Assembly: GCF_000143415.4 (NCBI RefSeq)
Contig: NW_003314267.1
Coordinates: 62,001-126,000, forward strand
DNA length: 64,000 bases
Reading direction: 5' to 3'
Origin: Selaginella moellendorffii
Taxonomy: Eukaryota > Streptophyta > Lycopodiopsida > Selaginellales > Selaginellaceae
Shown here one piece after another: positions 42,911 through 53,558 of the stretch; within the stretch, counting starts at the first letter, position 1; each line of letters begins with the position of its first letter. The notes beneath the pieces were generated by a model. The model was not told the origin of the DNA, searched no databases, and worked only from the letters and a program-made list of their open reading frames with translations. The translations under genes and the position numbers were made by a program.

Positions 42911-44680
42911 TTAACACTGGAAACATTTTGCAAACAGTCCAAATTTTTCCACTTTGTGCATTATATTGTGCATGCTTGCCCAGGAACCGAAGCCTGCGCC
43001 TATGATTCCAACCCAAAGAACCAATCCAAGATTGATGCAGTAAACACCCACCCAGCTCTTGATCCAAAAGGGTGGCTGCTCTATGGCATTCTGAAATAAA
43101 AATGTTGTGATATGGAAAATAGTTGAAAGAAAAATAGTGGTGGCCTATACCTCTCTTGATTCTTTGTGCCTCCTTATGACCATGAAAGCAAGGCAGGGGA
43201 GAATGTAGACACCAATGCTGGAGATGATAGCGCCCACCACTGAGTTGATGGAACCAAAGAATGGGAGCATAATAGCTAGAAAACAAATGCCCAACACAAT
43301 TGGCATTCTAGCTATACATTTTAAGGTGTAGTTTTGGGAGCAGTGGATGCCTAGTAATTTCTCCCACATTGCAAATACTGGAACCACAAATGCAGAAAAC
43401 TCAATAAACTGCAGAAAAAATTAAAGATTAAACGTTGAGATTATCATTGAGATTTTAAGTCTACCTGATGGGTAAGCATAAGGATGATAGCTACATTTCT
43501 GAACTTGGATGGGGAGAGCACTGCTAGGGCATTTGGATAATTCAGCATCTGATCACCAAATCTCCAATACACACTCACTGCTGATGGGAGTGTAAGTGTG
43601 AAGATATAAAGGATTGCATACACATTAGTTATCTTATACTTCCTTGGTTTATCCATAGCTTCAACAATTTCTCTGAAAGCTGAAGTTAATAGCAGTAAAG
43701 CAGATCATATTTTAACTTACAGTGTCAAAGCGTGATTACCAAATGTATAAATATTATTTGTAGCACCTGTAAAATACTGGATTTTACTTACTGGAGCTGA
43801 GTGTTGCACATGCTTATCATGCTGTGAAAGTTACTAAATTTAAAATATTGATAAAGCTAGGACATACCTTTTCAAAAAATATAGATGCAATAGTGAAATA
43901 CCAAGCTGTATAGGTTGTCATGAATATGCCAATAAACACCCAAAGTCTATAATTCCTTGCTGTGGGAATAAGTACAGTGAGAAAACAAAGAGCTCCAAAT
44001 ATAAAGGTCCAAGTCCTTTTGTCAAGGCTATTATTCATGTACCAGATTGTGCTGTCCACCAAAATTTTAGAGATTTTGTTTTCTATATGTAACTTACTTT
44101 GCACAAGCTATAAGTTGAATTGTTGCACTGCTCACCATCAATGCACAATTGAATAACAATCCAGATGCTCTCCACCATCGACCCAAATGACCATCTAATA
44201 CTTCATACCACTATCATCAATTTTTTATTTTATTTTCAGGCGACACCAGAAGAAGATTTTAGTTTTGTTACCTGAATGATGTGATTCTTCCTACGAGCGT
44301 TGTGCCTTTCAAGAATTGCCACATAATCCATATACAGGCACATAGTTATATAGCAGCTCCAACAACCAAGAGCACCATATAGAAGTTGAAATACTATTCC
44401 GGATGTAATTCCCATTTGTGCAAGAGTGTGTGGAAGAGTGAGGAGAACTTGTGCTACCTGCAAGGTAAATTTCTCCATAGATTTCGAATATAACTCTAGA
44501 GAAGGCTACCTGTGCTGTGGTTGTAGTAAGCCATGCATCAAATGAAGAACCTCCTACAAGGAAAGCTCCAGTAATTTTCTCTTGGATGCTTCTTCCAGCT
44601 GTGAAATTGTTACTCTCTTCGACATTTGTAATTTGCATTTCAATACCTACTGTAGACTCATCCTTGCAGAAGGATTCCAT
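42911..44680 (-). CDS. AUX1/LAX-type auxin influx carrier, copy 3, 8 exons
   Basis: Predicted 466 aa. Exons: 44680-44510, 44457-44272, 44210-44098, 44051-43868, 43821-43721, 43672-43465, 43408-43151, 43090-42911 (1401 nt). Splice positions and phases are identical to copy 1. Blocks: GGSSFDAWL, QVAQVLLTLPHTLAQMGITS, WYEVLDGHLGRWW, NNSLDKRTWTFIFGA, TGATNNIYTFGNHALTLEI, YWRFGDQMLNYPNALAVL, WEKLLGIH, FFGSINSVVGA, ending FAKCFQC. The close match to copy 1 across introns shows recent duplication. Likely a plasma-membrane auxin/amino-acid importer, as for copy 1. Whether both are expressed cannot be told from sequence. Confidence 0.92.
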
Positions 44681-45623
44681 GATTTGCAAACAGAAGCGCA
44701 ACCTATAGTGATCTTTTGAAGGTCCAAGTCTCAAGAAAGACAAATTACAAGTCCTGCGAAAAAGCAAGTCCCGTGGAAATGAAAGTGATCTGAGTAACTA
44801 AAAGGAAGTTTCTTTGGACCCATTTGGAGAAGCCTAGTCGAGTCTTCCGAAACTTTAGGGTTTCTATCTGAGCAGTGGCGTACGCCCCGGACAATTTGCT
44901 GTCTACGATCAAATCCATGATCTTGAGTGTTATGGTCAAGAAAGAAGCTCTAAGTGGATTACTGCACACCATTCACGTCGGAAGTCTACTTCGACCTTCT
45001 TGGATTCAAGGCCACTTCAGGTGCCTTTCGCATTGGTGATTGGGTGAACGCTTGATGAAAGGAGCCATATTCCACGATAAGAGCGAGAACGGCGGCTTAC
45101 GGAATTCAAGAACTAATGACAAGGTGACAAAGAAATAGAAACCTCTGACAGAGCGCCACATGTTGGAGTCAAGTTCCAATCACCAACAGCAAGAAGAGAA
45201 ACAGGACGAGGCTGGATCACGAGATATAAATATAAGAGGAAACGACTGTTTGGTTCACATAGTGATCGATCGATGACGACGGCTGCTGCCTACTATTTTA
45301 TTCACCACTACTAACTGCGAGTTCACAAGAAGTGCTCGACCTTTAAGAAGCCGGGACTTTCAAAACAAATGTAAAATAATTTTGCTTTTGACTCTGCTTT
45401 GTTGGAAGAATATTTTTTCATAGAAGTCTCCAGAGGAAGCCCAGTTTGTTGACAAGTGGCGATATTGAACGTGTGCCATGAGCACTTAATGCATGTTATA
45501 CCCCACGCTATAAGAAGTGATGCCCGTCCAACAAAATTTGCAGCAAGTAGGTTGAGCGAGTGAAAGTTTCTAGAGATTCTCAGTAGAGTTGTGTGAGCTT
45601 TGAGAATCTGATTCTTGAATCTG
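44681..45623. other. Spacer upstream of LAX copy 3 and sHSP promoter region
   Basis: First 400 bp resembles the LAX copy-1 upstream region but includes a 48-bp segment (45025-45072) in inverted orientation. The rest should carry the sHSP promoter: an ACGCTATAAGAAG motif near 45503-45515 is a candidate TATA box, and TTCTAGAGATTCT near 45568 is a weak heat-shock-element-like match. No other gene. Confidence 0.5.
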
Positions 45624-46328
45624 ATGGAGTTTGTGGATGAATCTGAAGAGGAGTTCGAGGGGTTCTGGGAGGAGGACTGGCCAGAGTTCCATCGGGGAAG
45701 ACGAGGAGGCGGGGTTCGGCGAGGAGGAGAGCAACCTCGCGGTGGCAAGCAGCAGCACATTGGAAGATGGATTCGTGTCGATTGGATCGAAACGGCTGAT
45801 CATCACATCCTCCAGATCGATCTGCCTGGTGAGGGAGTTCTTTCTTTCCTCTCTTAAAACCTTGAGGAATGCAGGATCCTCCGGGATCCTCTAAATATTT
45901 CAAAAGTGAATCTGTTGTGAACCAGGTGTGAAGAAAGATCGACTCCATTTGAAGGTCGAAGGCAACAGGATGCTGGTGATCTGTGGGGAGAAGCACAGGG
46001 ACAAGCCTGATAAGGAGAAAGGCGAGAAGGCGAGATTCTATGAGCGATTCGGAGGCGAGTTTTCAAGATCCTTTCGGATGCCCAAGGATGCAAAGATAGA
46101 CGAGATTACGGCCACCATGGAAGATGGTGTACTCACTGTCACAATCGCCAAGATCAAATCTGCTGAACAGAAGCCCGATGTGAAGAACATCAACATCCAG
46201 TTTGCTCAGCAGGCTGGTGGAACTCATTTGCCAGGTCAAGGTTTAAACTCTACTTATAAACTGTAATTTTATTGAATTTAGATGCAGGTACTCAGCAGCA
46301 GCAATCTGCTGCTACAGCTGCCACTTAA
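45624..46328 (+). CDS. Small heat-shock protein (HSP20 / alpha-crystallin domain), 3 exons
   Basis: Predicted 186 aa; exons 45624-45828, 45926-46234, 46282-46328 (561 nt). An acidic then Arg/Gly-rich N-terminus (ESEEEFEGFWEEDWPEF, RRGGGVRRGGEQ) precedes the alpha-crystallin domain: VDWIETADHHILQIDLPGVK, DRLHLKVEGNRMLVICGEK, FSRSFRMPKDAKIDEITATM, then EDGVLTVTI, the usual consensus II. A short VKNINIQF may act as the C-terminal I-x-I anchor, followed by a Gln/Ala tail. ATP-independent chaperone binding unfolding proteins. The intron inside the domain and the unusual N-terminus make class assignment uncertain; no signal peptide or SKL end, so cytosolic is the default guess. It sits between duplicated LAX material on both sides, as if inserted. 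Confidence 0.9.
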
Positions 46329-46902
46329 GAAAGTGAAAACGTCCATGGCCACATAAACAAACCTATATAGATTTTGAATAAAATATTCTGGCAGAGTTTT
46401 ACTTGGAGTCGTGGCTAGTAATTTCCACTTCGGATGCTTCTTGCACAATTGAGTCATCCTTGCAGAGTCAATTTGCAAACAGACCTAGTGTTCTTGTCCT
46501 ATAATATAGAAAGTCTTGAGTAGCTAGAAGTTTCTGTATGGAATGGAAATTGTTCAGCTTGAAAATTGGCATCCAGAATTGTAATTTCGAGAAGCTGTTT
46601 TGGATTGCAGTTAAACAGAATGCTAGTCCAAACTTTTTCAAAACTCATACACTACGATTTGCTGAGGATCAAGATGTTTATCCAAGTGTTATGTGGATTA
46701 CCACCACTTCGTCTACTTGGGTTTGTTTCAAGGTGGTGGCAGTTCTCTGGTCCATGGTTGAGGCCATACATGACATGGCTCCTCTCATCAAGCGCGGTTT
46801 TGGTATTTACCAGGGCTTTCCCGTGAGGCTTAGAGAATTCAAGGTGACGAAATGAGAAACTGAACAAATCGTGGGGAAAATCTTTTTCTTTCGTGCTCTA
46901 GC
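46329..46902. other. Spacer between sHSP and PheRS beta
   Basis: Holds the LAX exon-1 relic and LAX-upstream-like DNA; no intact gene. The plus-strand frame at 46538-46855 is shared in part with 31400-31640 and is not protein-conserved. Confidence 0.55.
46380..46500 (-). pseudogene. Relic of LAX exon 1
   Basis: Short match to the first LAX exon and its start region (GGATGCTTCTTGCA, GAGTCATCCTTGCAGA, ATTTGCAAACAGA). It is followed by the LAX-upstream-like region 46500-46860 and then PheRS beta, the same order as 31124-32003. Confidence 0.7.
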
Positions 46903-49737
46903 CTACAAAAAGCGTTCGATTTCCATCTCAACGTAAGAACAAGGATCCGGAATGTCGAAGTTCTTGAGCACCTGCAGAGCGGAGCTTAAAAGAGACCACG
47001 TGACGAGGTTACGTACCTGAGGATGGATAATTCCAAAGGATCCAACGCAGGAGCCTTTGTAGAAAATCTTGGCTTGACGACCCTTGAAAAGCTCTGGTTC
47101 CTGTGGGAGGCAGCGAAACGAGCTTAGTATTACATTACAAACGATAAGAACTTTTCCTTACATTGGATGGCTCCACGGTGTAGCCGTCGACTGGAACATT
47201 GAGAACGTTCATGATTCTATCCAGGAGGCCGTGTATGATCTGGAAGGCAGGCTTGGTCATTCCATTTGTTCTACAGACAACATTAGCTTACTTCGAAGCC
47301 AGACGTGGTGCTGCAGTACAAAGCAGCCAGATGACGGGAATTTGCAGCTCCTACATCCTTACTGGGATCCAGGAGAACTACGTCAGAGATCTCGAAAACC
47401 TGCATAAAGATAGGACGAATTTAGAGAAAAACCGATGCGATGGATCAAAGCGGGGCAAGCAAGCGCGGGGAGACGAAGAAAAGTTCGAAGAGATGATAGT
47501 ATCTTGATCAATACCTTCACTGGACGAGGAACATCTTTGCTGTGTTCCATGACTTTTAGAATACCAGGCAGTAGACTCGTCCGCAGAACCTGAAAAGCCA
47601 AAGAATTAACGAAACAGTGAAACAAAGGGCTCTTTATACCCACCTCAAAGTCGCTGCTTCGAGGATTGCTAACTATTGCAGCAATCTTCTCGTCATCCTT
47701 CCTGTTCAACAACGTAAAGTTTTCCTTCTTGGACACTAGGACCCAGTTAAGGACTTCGCTGAACCCGGCCATTGCCAGCTGCGAAACAAGGCCACAAATT
47801 GAGTTGCTTTCGATTTCTCAAGTCAACCAAAATACCTCAAGTCTTAGCAAGTCACTGAACTCGTTAAGGGGTTGCTGCCTCCCTTCAGTGCTGGTTTTTG
47901 GTCTAGTCTTTGGAATGTTGTTAAAGCCATACGCAACAGCAACGTCCTATAGCCGTAAGATTGAGCTTTGAGACGGATGAAACAAAGACAGTACCTCCAT
48001 TACATCGCAAGGATGCAGAATATCACTTCTTGTTGGCGGTATAAACACTTGGATTTTGTCCCCATCTATCTCCTTAGACGTCAATTGCATTTTGCTCAGT
48101 AGATCCACAATCTGGAAGAGTCAAAACGTTTTATAGTAAAGGACGCAGATTAAGGAAAGAAGATACATTACCTCTCCAGCTTGAAGTGGTACTCCAATGG
48201 ATTTCTTAATGTATGATAAATCTACGTCCATGGTGCGCAAGGAAAGATCAGGACATCTCGTGACTCTTCCAACTGGATCCACCACATCGACCGGTTCAAC
48301 TTCGAATTTCTCATCGCAGTACCCGGAAAACATTGCAACCTGCTGGCAAATCTCAGTGACTCCAAGTTGAAAAAGCAGCACTTACCATCGTGTTTAATAC
48401 GATTTTAGCCTTGGTTAAATCCGTGGCGGTACATTCTATGAGAACGTTCTTGGTATTCAAGCTGATAGCCGAATGAGCACCGTTTATAATCGGCGGCAGC
48501 GAAAGAACTGTCCTGGTGATTAATAACGAAAAGAAAAGAACGAACGAACGATGAGTGTTAATGAACGATGAGTTGAGTTTTACCTGTTGCTGTCGTATAT
48601 CACAGGGAAGACTGGCGAGTCCTCTATAATGTGGAGAAATTTCTTTAGCTTCAAATCCGACTGTTGAAAACACTGTGTTAGAAAAGCTGATTCGCAAACA
48701 CATTGTAGACACACGGCTACCTTGTAAAACTCCATCAATTCTTTTGCTGTAAACTCTTGTGCCTGCCACCAAAAAGCACAAGACAAAGTTACGCTCCATG
48801 AATTGAATTTGGTACCTGCTTCAATGGGATGAACTTTATTTCTGATGGAGGAAGAGCCTGCAAAGTGAATGCATATTTAGAAGTAAGAATAAAGGTCTTC
48901 AACAGTTTTAAAAACGAACGAACTTCGTAAGTGAAAGGTCCCTGTAGTGTGTCCAGATCATGAGTTCCAATTGCAACCAAGGTTCTCTTCCTTAAAAAAA
49001 TAATAACGAGTTGAACATATGCTTCACGTTTACGAAAATTACCTGCAAATATTTTGATGGAGTCTGTCTTGGAGGTCGATGAAACTGGCGTAGCGTGCTT
49101 GATCGAAAGTGATACCCCTGAGAATAGCGCAAACTACAAACGGCCTGATCACTGCAGTCTAAACAACCAGGAAGAAAACTTCAACAAAAGACCAGATAAA
49201 ATTATTAACACTACCTCTGGTTTCACGATCATCTTCAGGATTGAGGAGTCGGGAAGTCTCGAAAGTCTGTAAGTTGGCATTTTCTCGACCCGCAAGAAGA
49301 TTCGCAATTGCCGACAAATCCCCTCCGGACAAAGGAGATCATATCTGGAAACAAAGAAAAAACTTCAATACAGAAGGAAGAAAGAGTTTCCAGAACAAAT
49401 GCAGGAGAGTTTCCATACCGGTTTGCAGGAACCTCGATCTTGTAGATAACCTCTTCGTCCTCGTCCGCTTCATTCTCCTGCAAATGCTTCTCTTTCCTGA
49501 TTATAGCTTTCTCTGTCGTCTGGAAAAAGGCCAGAGTCATCAAGCAGCGGCAATGTAGCGAATTTCACACTCACCACATCGTCCAGCTCGATTCCAATCA
49601 CGAAGCACAGCTCGTCGAATTCCTCTTGCGCTGCCAGGCGAACATCAGAGCGCTGACGCGCACATCAGAATTTTCTTACTGTAAACCCTCCCCAGCATCG
49701 TATGGAGCAACTCCCTGGCGACGCTCACCGTCGGCAT
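46903..49737 (-). CDS. Phenylalanine--tRNA ligase beta subunit, cytosolic type, 19 exons
   Basis: Predicted 586 aa, close to the usual ~590. Exons: 49737-49680, 49630-49575, 49519-49419, 49344-49215, 49158-49043, 48990-48924, 48857-48816, 48762-48721, 48660-48584, 48512-48386, 48339-48172, 48111-47995, 47946-47836, 47778-47644, 47589-47515, 47399-47292, 47239-47162, 47100-47017, 46971-46903 (1761 nt). Landmarks: [11 protein letters not shown] start, [74 protein letters not shown] (B3/B4 editing-like module), [20 protein letters not shown] (B5), [36 protein letters not shown], and an acidic [12 protein letters not shown] end. With the alpha subunit it charges tRNA-Phe in the cytosol. A housekeeping gene; the three last exons were copied to 31756-32003. 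Confidence 0.95.
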
Positions 49738-51094
49738 TGCCTCAAAGAGGTTTAGGGCTGAAAAGAATATCCTTGAAGGCTCCTCACCGCTGATGGTTTG
49801 TTCCAATCCAACGGCTCATCTGCAACCATGAAAGCTTACTAATAATTAAAACGAAGGGGAAAAATGGGTTTGTTGTTTTGGCGGCAAATGGGCTGAAGAA
49901 GGCATCGGCAAGGAGCCAAGGCGGGGTTGTGAATAAGGCTCCATCACAGTGATTGGGTTAACGAGACGCTTGGGGCAAGGTGTGTATTTGTGCTCTAATT
50001 GCCTAAGAGAGAAGGTGGGGCAGGAAATCTGGATTTTTGCAGCTTCTCAGGAATTCTGGATTGGAAGACTATGAGTCGGGCAACGATTGTAGAAGCCTTC
50101 TAGAAGAGGAGCCGCAAGTGCCTCGAATGTGGATAACTGTAGCCACCAGACCAGAAAGGTCTTTTTCCCAATTCCAGAAGCGGCTGAGCTTCTCTCTTTT
50201 GGTTGTTGTTTTCCAGGTTTTTCATTCAGGGACGGTTCAAACGAGCAGAGAAATTACGGATGTGTGCGAGTGAGAGCGAGTGGTAGTCTCGACTGCTACC
50301 AAGATGGAGAGGTCAGATTGTAAAACTCTGTTCTTCACAACTCTTTGATTGTATTGATAGATTGCAAGGAAAAACCCGCTCTGTAGCCATAGCGCCATGG
50401 CTGTTGCGGGCTTCAAGCCTTGAGCAATACAAGTTAATTTTCTTGTAGAGGTGCCCTTAGTTCACAACGCAGTGTTTTGCAAATCCACTAATCTAATGCA
50501 GCAGTAGAGGTTACAGCTGCAAAGAGGGTGGCGATGGATCTGTTGGACACGCTCTAGCCGCGCATGGCAGGTTTCTTTCATTGAGTTTTGTATTCATGCC
50601 CGCATTTTAGGAGTGTCACATATGAACTGAAATCAGCTTGAAGCAAACAACATCCACTAAGTTTCACAGCATTTGATTGCATCGAATATTGCTTAGTCCT
50701 GAGAACAAGACACAGCTGGTGGCTAAAAGCAAAATAAGGTCTGTCCACAGTGACAATCAACTTGTGGCAAAGTGAGTTATATTAGCTGTAGTAGTGGGCA
50801 AGAGAAAAGTGAACGACTCAACACCTTTTGCAACAATTTCCTTACTACAAGAGCTCATCGGTGAGAAGCTGTGGAGAACAAGGGATTGTGGGCTCTAGGA
50901 GGTAGAAATAAGTATCTAGTGGAGTTAATGGACGAGATAAAGCAAATGATGGTTGATTAAGTACATCTCACTTTTCTTAATTGAGTTGAACTAGTCAGTG
51001 GTCACACTTGAACTAGTCTAGTTTGCATTTGTTTATGAGCTAATTTTACGTAGGCTGCATTTTATGCATCGGAAATTTATAATAGTATATATTT

Positions 51095-51445
51095 TATAGA
51101 TTTGAATCTGATTGAATTTTGTGGTCAAAGTGGTTTTGTCATGGTTGCTAAGTAGTATGCACTTTCTGCACTAGTATCTAGTTGAATTTAGTGGTCAAAG
51201 TGGTTTTGTCATGGTTCTTAAGTAGTATACATTATATATGATTGAATTCAATGGTTGACGTGGTTCTATAAGTAGTGTGCATTTTTTTCAGAAGTGTCTG
51301 ATTGAATTTAGTGGTTAAAATGGTGCTATCATGGTCTAAGTAGTATGCATTTTCTACATTGATATCTGAAATAATTCAATGGCTGAAGTAGTTCTAAGTA
51401 GTATTCATTTTTTATAGTGGTTGAAGTGGTTCTATCATGGTTCTG
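51095..51445. repeat. Minisatellite, ~60-70-bp imperfect units
   Basis: Five to six diverged tandem units built around TTGAATTTAGTGGTCAAAGT, GGTTTTGTCATGGTTCTTAA and GTAGTATGCATTTTCT. Units shorten and diverge toward the 3' end. Confidence 0.85.
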
Positions 51446-52195
51446 ATACTGTGGTATGAATGGTATACTGTGTGAACCATGTGTGATCCTCTAGTGAATT
51501 ATGATGTTGTCATCGAAGGCACTTAGCTCTTTTGGACACCACTTGATTAGTTGACATTACACTAGTTTCACACTTCCCTCAATGCAAGCTAAACATTATC
51601 ATTTAATCTCATCCACCCTAGTAAACTACTTGCCTCCAAAAGTTAGATAACTCTGATGTTTAAGTATGAGCATGTCATGTTTCCTCATAGCCACAAATAT
51701 TGTAATGACAAGATCATTCCTCCCCATGAAATGCCAAATGGATTTCACCTTATGTTTCACAACTCTTCTAGCAAGTAAGTCATTTGTATATGATATTTGC
51801 AGCACCATATGTTGAGGTTGGTTAATGGCTAACATAATATGGCTTCAAGCTCTCATAATGTTGACATCAAGATGGGTTGTGGTCAACTTTCTATATAAGT
51901 CCAACTAGTGACAATATAAAGTGCTATCTTGTATTATTTATATCATAAATAAAAGCAATGAGATTTTATTTACCAAAAAACAAATGACCAATGTAAATAT
52001 TAAAAACCACTATTATCACTTAGAGGCTATTAATTGCAGCAAACATAACTGATCAGTGTTGATGGTACAAAGTATATACTACCTAAGAATCATGACAGAA
52101 CTGTTTCAATTGCTGAATTCAATCAGATACCATGGTATACTGTGTGAACTAACTAAATATCAATTGTAAGAGAAGCAAAGAGAAGGTGGAGAGTG

Positions 52196-52270
52196 TAAAG
52201 GAGGGGAATGCCTAAGGCAGGGCTAGTGACTGGAGTGAAGTCGTAACAAAGTAGCCGTACTGGAAGGTGC
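52196..52270 (+). other. Nuclear copy of plastid 16S rRNA 3' end (NUPT)
   Basis: The sequence includes GGAGTGAAGTCGTAACAA followed by AGTAGCCGTACTGGAAGGTG and preceded by GCCTAAGGCAGGGCTAGTGA. This matches the 3' end of chloroplast 16S rRNA as I know it, with AAAGTAGCC for the expected AAGGTAGCC and loss of the final anti-Shine-Dalgarno end. Flanks are not plastid. A short, partly decayed organelle insertion. Confidence 0.85.
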
Positions 52271-52695
52271 TGGGGCTTGGGGGAGGGTGAGGAGGAAGCG
52301 ATCGAGGAGTCACAGTACTGATCCTGGAGTCCGCAGAAAACTTGACATCCCCCCTTGACCTTACTGAGGCCCTTTATATCTGGTGGGTAACAGCGCTAGC
52401 ACCTTCCCTATATCCTCGTCTAAGACATGGAGCCTTCATCCTGGTTCTTGGGGGATGAAATGGTGGCCGTTGATTCCTGGTCGTCCAATTCCTACGGTCA
52501 CAATTAGAATCCTGGCCGTCCGATTTTAACAGTCGGTTTAAATCGAAGGTTTTGGAAGCATGGGCTCCCTTATCATCTGATTCATCCCAATGGAACTTGA
52601 GAGAGCTGTGGACAGAATAACGTTTGAAATTGAAAGAATAGTTTGCGGATCATTTCCTTAGTGTTTATCTCGGATGTTTTTCACACGACAACTCC

Positions 52696-52908
52696 ATGGA
52701 GCTTTTGCTTGATGAACACTGCGATTGGATTGAAGTTCCTAGACTTCAGGTACTAAGTGGCTTTCTGGATCCATTGCGTAGTTTTTTAGAACTTATGTTG
52801 ATCACACAGCTTTAGTGAGGATGGAACGCTCTTGGCTGCCACTACAAACGGTGGCAAAACTTTTGTGTGGGGGCTTGATGGAGGCCATTGTTTGCGCATT
52901 CACTCTTA
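52696..52908 (+). pseudogene. WD40-repeat gene fragment
   Basis: An 18-codon start exon (MELLLDEHCDWIEVPRLQ, 52696-52749) and a second piece (from 52810) reading SEDGTLLAATTNGGKTFVWG then LDGGHC..IHS, typical of a WD repeat. Joining the two at the obvious splice sites gives an immediate TAG, and the second piece ends in a stop after one repeat. A broken fragment of a larger gene. Confidence 0.55.
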
Positions 52909-53558
52909 AGGCGATGTTCATGGCCGCAGCTCCATCTAGCGTCAAGCAAAGCTGAAAAAACAGTTTCCTTTACTTACTGTTCTTACTGTTCTTCCTTTCG
53001 TTCGTGGCTCCCACGCCATAACCAGTGCGAAGATTGGAACGCACGAGGACTTCGCATGCATCCTTTCTAGATTGATTAGTAGCAACACAAAGCTACTGGA
53101 ATTGTAACTATTGCTTCCTTCCATTGATTTTCTTCTCACACAGGGTAATAATTCATCTCATGAACACAAGCCGGTGATAGTCACTTCTAGTCTTGGCAAC
53201 TTTTTTTGTTTCCCACCAAGCCTTGAAGAAAACAAAAAACTGTTTTTCTGAATCAGCAAAGTTTAAATGCTACAAACACTCAGTATATGATCTTCCTAGC
53301 TTGGACTTACACCATCAACCGGTGTAGAAAGTTAGACAAAGCTAGTAACCTCTGTTTTGTAAGATATCTCCGCTCACTTCTTGCCTTGATGACGTTAGAG
53401 CCACCTTCTCTCCACCCGATGAAAATCTGCCACCGAAGTTCTATCACTCCCGATGGGGATCATCACGGAGTGTTAAGCCACCGGCTTCAAGCTTAAATCC
53501 AAGTACCTAACCATGCCTGCGACAACTTGATCCCGGCATTTGCATCGAAAGCTGGAAC

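Larger units (their letters stand above)
49738..53558. other. Gene-poor interval
   Basis: Besides the PheRS promoter (telo-like GGTTTAGGGCTG near 49751) it holds a minisatellite, a plastid 16S rRNA fragment and a WD40 relic, listed separately. Frames of 60-80 aa are numerous but none has family features. At 52465-52550 a CCTGGTCGTCCAATTCCTA / CCTGGCCGTCCGATTTTAA motif repeats twice; it recurs at 57565-57590. Confidence 0.5.

Noticed and set aside
46538-46855. 105-codon plus-strand frame
   Set aside because: Partly shared with 31400-31640 at DNA level but the protein is not conserved; part of duplicated LAX-upstream DNA.
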